The notes under the pieces: generated by a model
What the model saw: only the letters and a program-made list of their open reading frames with translations
Databases searched by the model: none
Told to the model about the DNA's origin: nothing
Origin: Bacteroidota bacterium
GTDB lineage: Bacteria > Bacteroidota > Bacteroidia > Flavobacteriales_F > PHOS-HE28
DNA length: 6,393 nucleotides
Reading direction: 5' to 3'
NCBI GenBank assembly: GCA_023418095.1
Contig: JAEZDL010000170.1
Span: forward strand, 1 to 6,393
In this document: one piece after another, positions 5,220 through 6,393 of the stretch
Position numbering within the stretch: position 1 is the first letter of the stretch
How the letters are laid out: every line of letters begins with the position of its first letter
Made by a program: the position numbers and the translations under genes

Positions 5220-5261
5220 CGCCCGCGACATCGAAGGTTTCCAGGATGATCGTGATCGAAT

Positions 5262-6393
5262 ATGAGCACCAACGAAGACAAGCTTAAGACCCTGATCGGC
5301 CATGCGAAGGAGTATGGTTTTGTGTTCCCCAGCAGCGAGATCTACGACGGCCTGAGCGCCACGTATGATTACGGGCCGTACGGCGTGGAGTTGAAGAACA
5401 ACATCCGGCGCTATTGGTGGGAGGCTATGGTGAAGCTGAACGAGAATATCGTGGGGATCGATGCGGCGATCTTCATGCACCCGACCGTTTGGAAGGCCAG
5501 TGGCCACGTTGATGCGTTCAACGATCCGCTGATCGACAACAAGGACAGCAAGAAACGTTACCGCGCCGATGTGCTTCTGGAGGAGCATATGGCGAAGTAC
5601 CAGGACAAGATCAACAAGGAGGTTGAGAAGGCGCGGAAGAAATTCGGCGATGCCTTTGATGAAGCGCAATTCCGATCGACAAATCCGAATGTGAAGCGCA
5701 GCCAAGAGCGGATCGATGCGGTGGAAGGACGGATGAAAGCAGCGCTTGAGGCGAACGATCTGGTGGCGTTACGTCAACTGATCGTGGACGAGGAGATAAA
5801 ATGTGCGGTGAGCGGCACGGGCAACTGGACGGAAGTGCGGCAATTCAACCTGATGTTCGCCACGGAGCTCGGCAGCGTAAGCGGTGAGAGCAGCACGATC
5901 TATCTGCGTCCGGAAACGGCACAGGGGATCTTCGTGAATTTTTTGAACGTGCAGAAGAGCGCGCGGATGAAACTGCCTTTCGGGATCGCGCAGACCGGGA
6001 AGGCGTTCCGCAACGAGATCGTGGCGCGGCAGTTCGTGTTCCGCATGCGCGAATTCGAGCAGATGGAGATGCAATTCTTCGTGAAGCCCGGCACGGAGAT
6101 GGAGTGGTACGAGCACTGGAAGGAGAAGCGGATGAAATGGCATCGCGCGCTCGGTCTTCCGGTGGATCATTACCGCTTCCATGACCACATCAAACTGGCG
6201 CATTACGCGAACGCCGCGGCCGACATCGAGTTCCAGTTCCCGATGGGTTTCAAGGAGCTTGAAGGTATCCACAGCCGCACCGATTTCGATCTCGGCAGTC
6301 ACGAGAAATTCAGCGGGAAGAAACTGCAGTTCTTCGACACGGAAACGAACGAGAGCTACGTGCCGTACGTGGTGGAGACATCGATCGGACTTG
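5262..6393 (+). CDS. glyS: Glycine--tRNA ligase, single-chain alpha2 type (3' end cut off by window)
   Basis: The first 377 codons of a class II glycyl-tRNA synthetase, which charges tRNA(Gly) with glycine in the cytosol using ATP. This is the homodimeric type (also called glyQS), usually somewhat over 450-500 residues, so roughly a quarter to a third is missing. Visible parts: motif 1 region GLSATYDYGPYGVELKNNI (30-48); glycine/ATP-site stretches EVRQFNLMF (191-199) and YLRPETAQGIFVNF (214-227); motif 2 with FGIAQTGKAFRNEI (240-253) and REFEQMEMQFF (263-273); and the start of motif 3, YVVETSIGL (369-377), where the window ends. A highly charged helical insertion spans about 98-175. ATG at 5262 is the first start after an in-frame TGA at 5253. 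No Shine-Dalgarno is evident. The catalytic residues seen look intact, so the enzyme should be functional. It is transcribed divergently from the antiporter. Confidence 0.96.
   Translation, partial: MSTNEDKLKTLIGHAKEYGFVFPSSEIYDGLSATYDYGPYGVELKNNIRRYWWEAMVKLNENIVGIDAAIFMHPTVWKASGHVDAFNDPLIDNKDSKKRYRADVLLEEHMAKYQDKINKEVEKARKKFGDAFDEAQFRSTNPNVKRSQERIDAVEGRMKAALEANDLVALRQLIVDEEIKCAVSGTGNWTEVRQFNLMFATELGSVSGESSTIYLRPETAQGIFVNFLNVQKSARMKLPFGIAQTGKAFRNEIVARQFVFRMREFEQMEMQFFVKPGTEMEWYEHWKEKRMKWHRALGLPVDHYRFHDHIKLAHYANAAADIEFQFPMGFKELEGIHSRTDFDLGSHEKFSGKKLQFFDTETNESYVPYVVETSIGL

Larger units (their letters stand above)
4935..5261. other. Divergent intergenic region between the antiporter and glyS
   Basis: This 327-bp stretch has no gene. 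From left to right it holds the antiporter promoter-like octamer (4942-4949), structured repeat copy B (4983-5104), the inverted octamer array (5115-5200) and the glyS promoter-like octamer (5212-5219). A TGA at 5253-5255, in frame with glyS, rules out an upstream extension of that gene. Confidence 0.8.

Noticed and set aside
5111..5261. T-box or other glycine riboswitch ahead of glyS
   Set aside because: No T-box core sequence or tandem glycine-aptamer pattern is seen, and T-boxes are not expected in this phylum. The inverted octamer array explains the visible self-complementarity.
5181..6302. Minus-strand frames of 174 and 177 residues opposite glyS
   Set aside because: They lie antisense to conserved GlyRS motifs. 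High-GC codon use in glyS leaves the opposite frame open.

Overview
The window looks like a chromosomal segment of a moderately high-GC member of the Bacteroidota, probably Flavobacteriales-like. The evidence is the single-chain (alpha2-type) glycyl-tRNA synthetase with Bacteroidota-like motifs, a DUF3109 protein, a Kef-type antiporter with an N-terminal GGTIITDTLAL core, no clear Shine-Dalgarno sequences, and octamers close to the Bacteroidota -7 promoter element (TAnnTTTG) ahead of every gene. The phylum call comes from family knowledge and style, not from a search.

Layout, left to right: the first 18 codons of an unidentified minus-strand gene (1-54); a 369-bp gene-free stretch (55-423) with a plus-strand terminator-like hairpin and a dense GATC cluster; a minus-strand DUF389 membrane protein (424-1830); an intergenic region holding structured repeat copy A (1875-2056); a minus-strand DUF3109 cysteine-cluster protein (2088-2660, GTG start preferred); a minus-strand Kef-type cation/proton antiporter with a cytosolic tail of two universal-stress-protein-like halves (2775-4934); a 327-bp divergent intergenic region with structured repeat copy B (4983-5104) and an inverted array of GTGAAA-type octamers (5115-5200); and the 5' two-thirds to three-quarters of a plus-strand glycyl-tRNA synthetase gene (5262 to the window end).

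The genes do not form an obvious pathway. The antiporter and DUF389 protein are both inner-membrane proteins, DUF3109 is a likely soluble metal-binding protein, and GlyRS is housekeeping. Each minus-strand gene has its own promoter-like octamer and gaps of more than 100 bp, so independent transcription is at least as likely as an operon.

The most interesting content is non-coding. Two copies of one composite element lie in opposite orientations. They share three blocks: TTTGGGCGTGCCCC, then GGTCAGGCT, then CTATCCTTCACGCA. The arms between the blocks differ completely in sequence and length but keep self-complementarity. I cannot name this element. No CRISPR array, tRNA, rRNA, insertion sequence or phage gene is visible.
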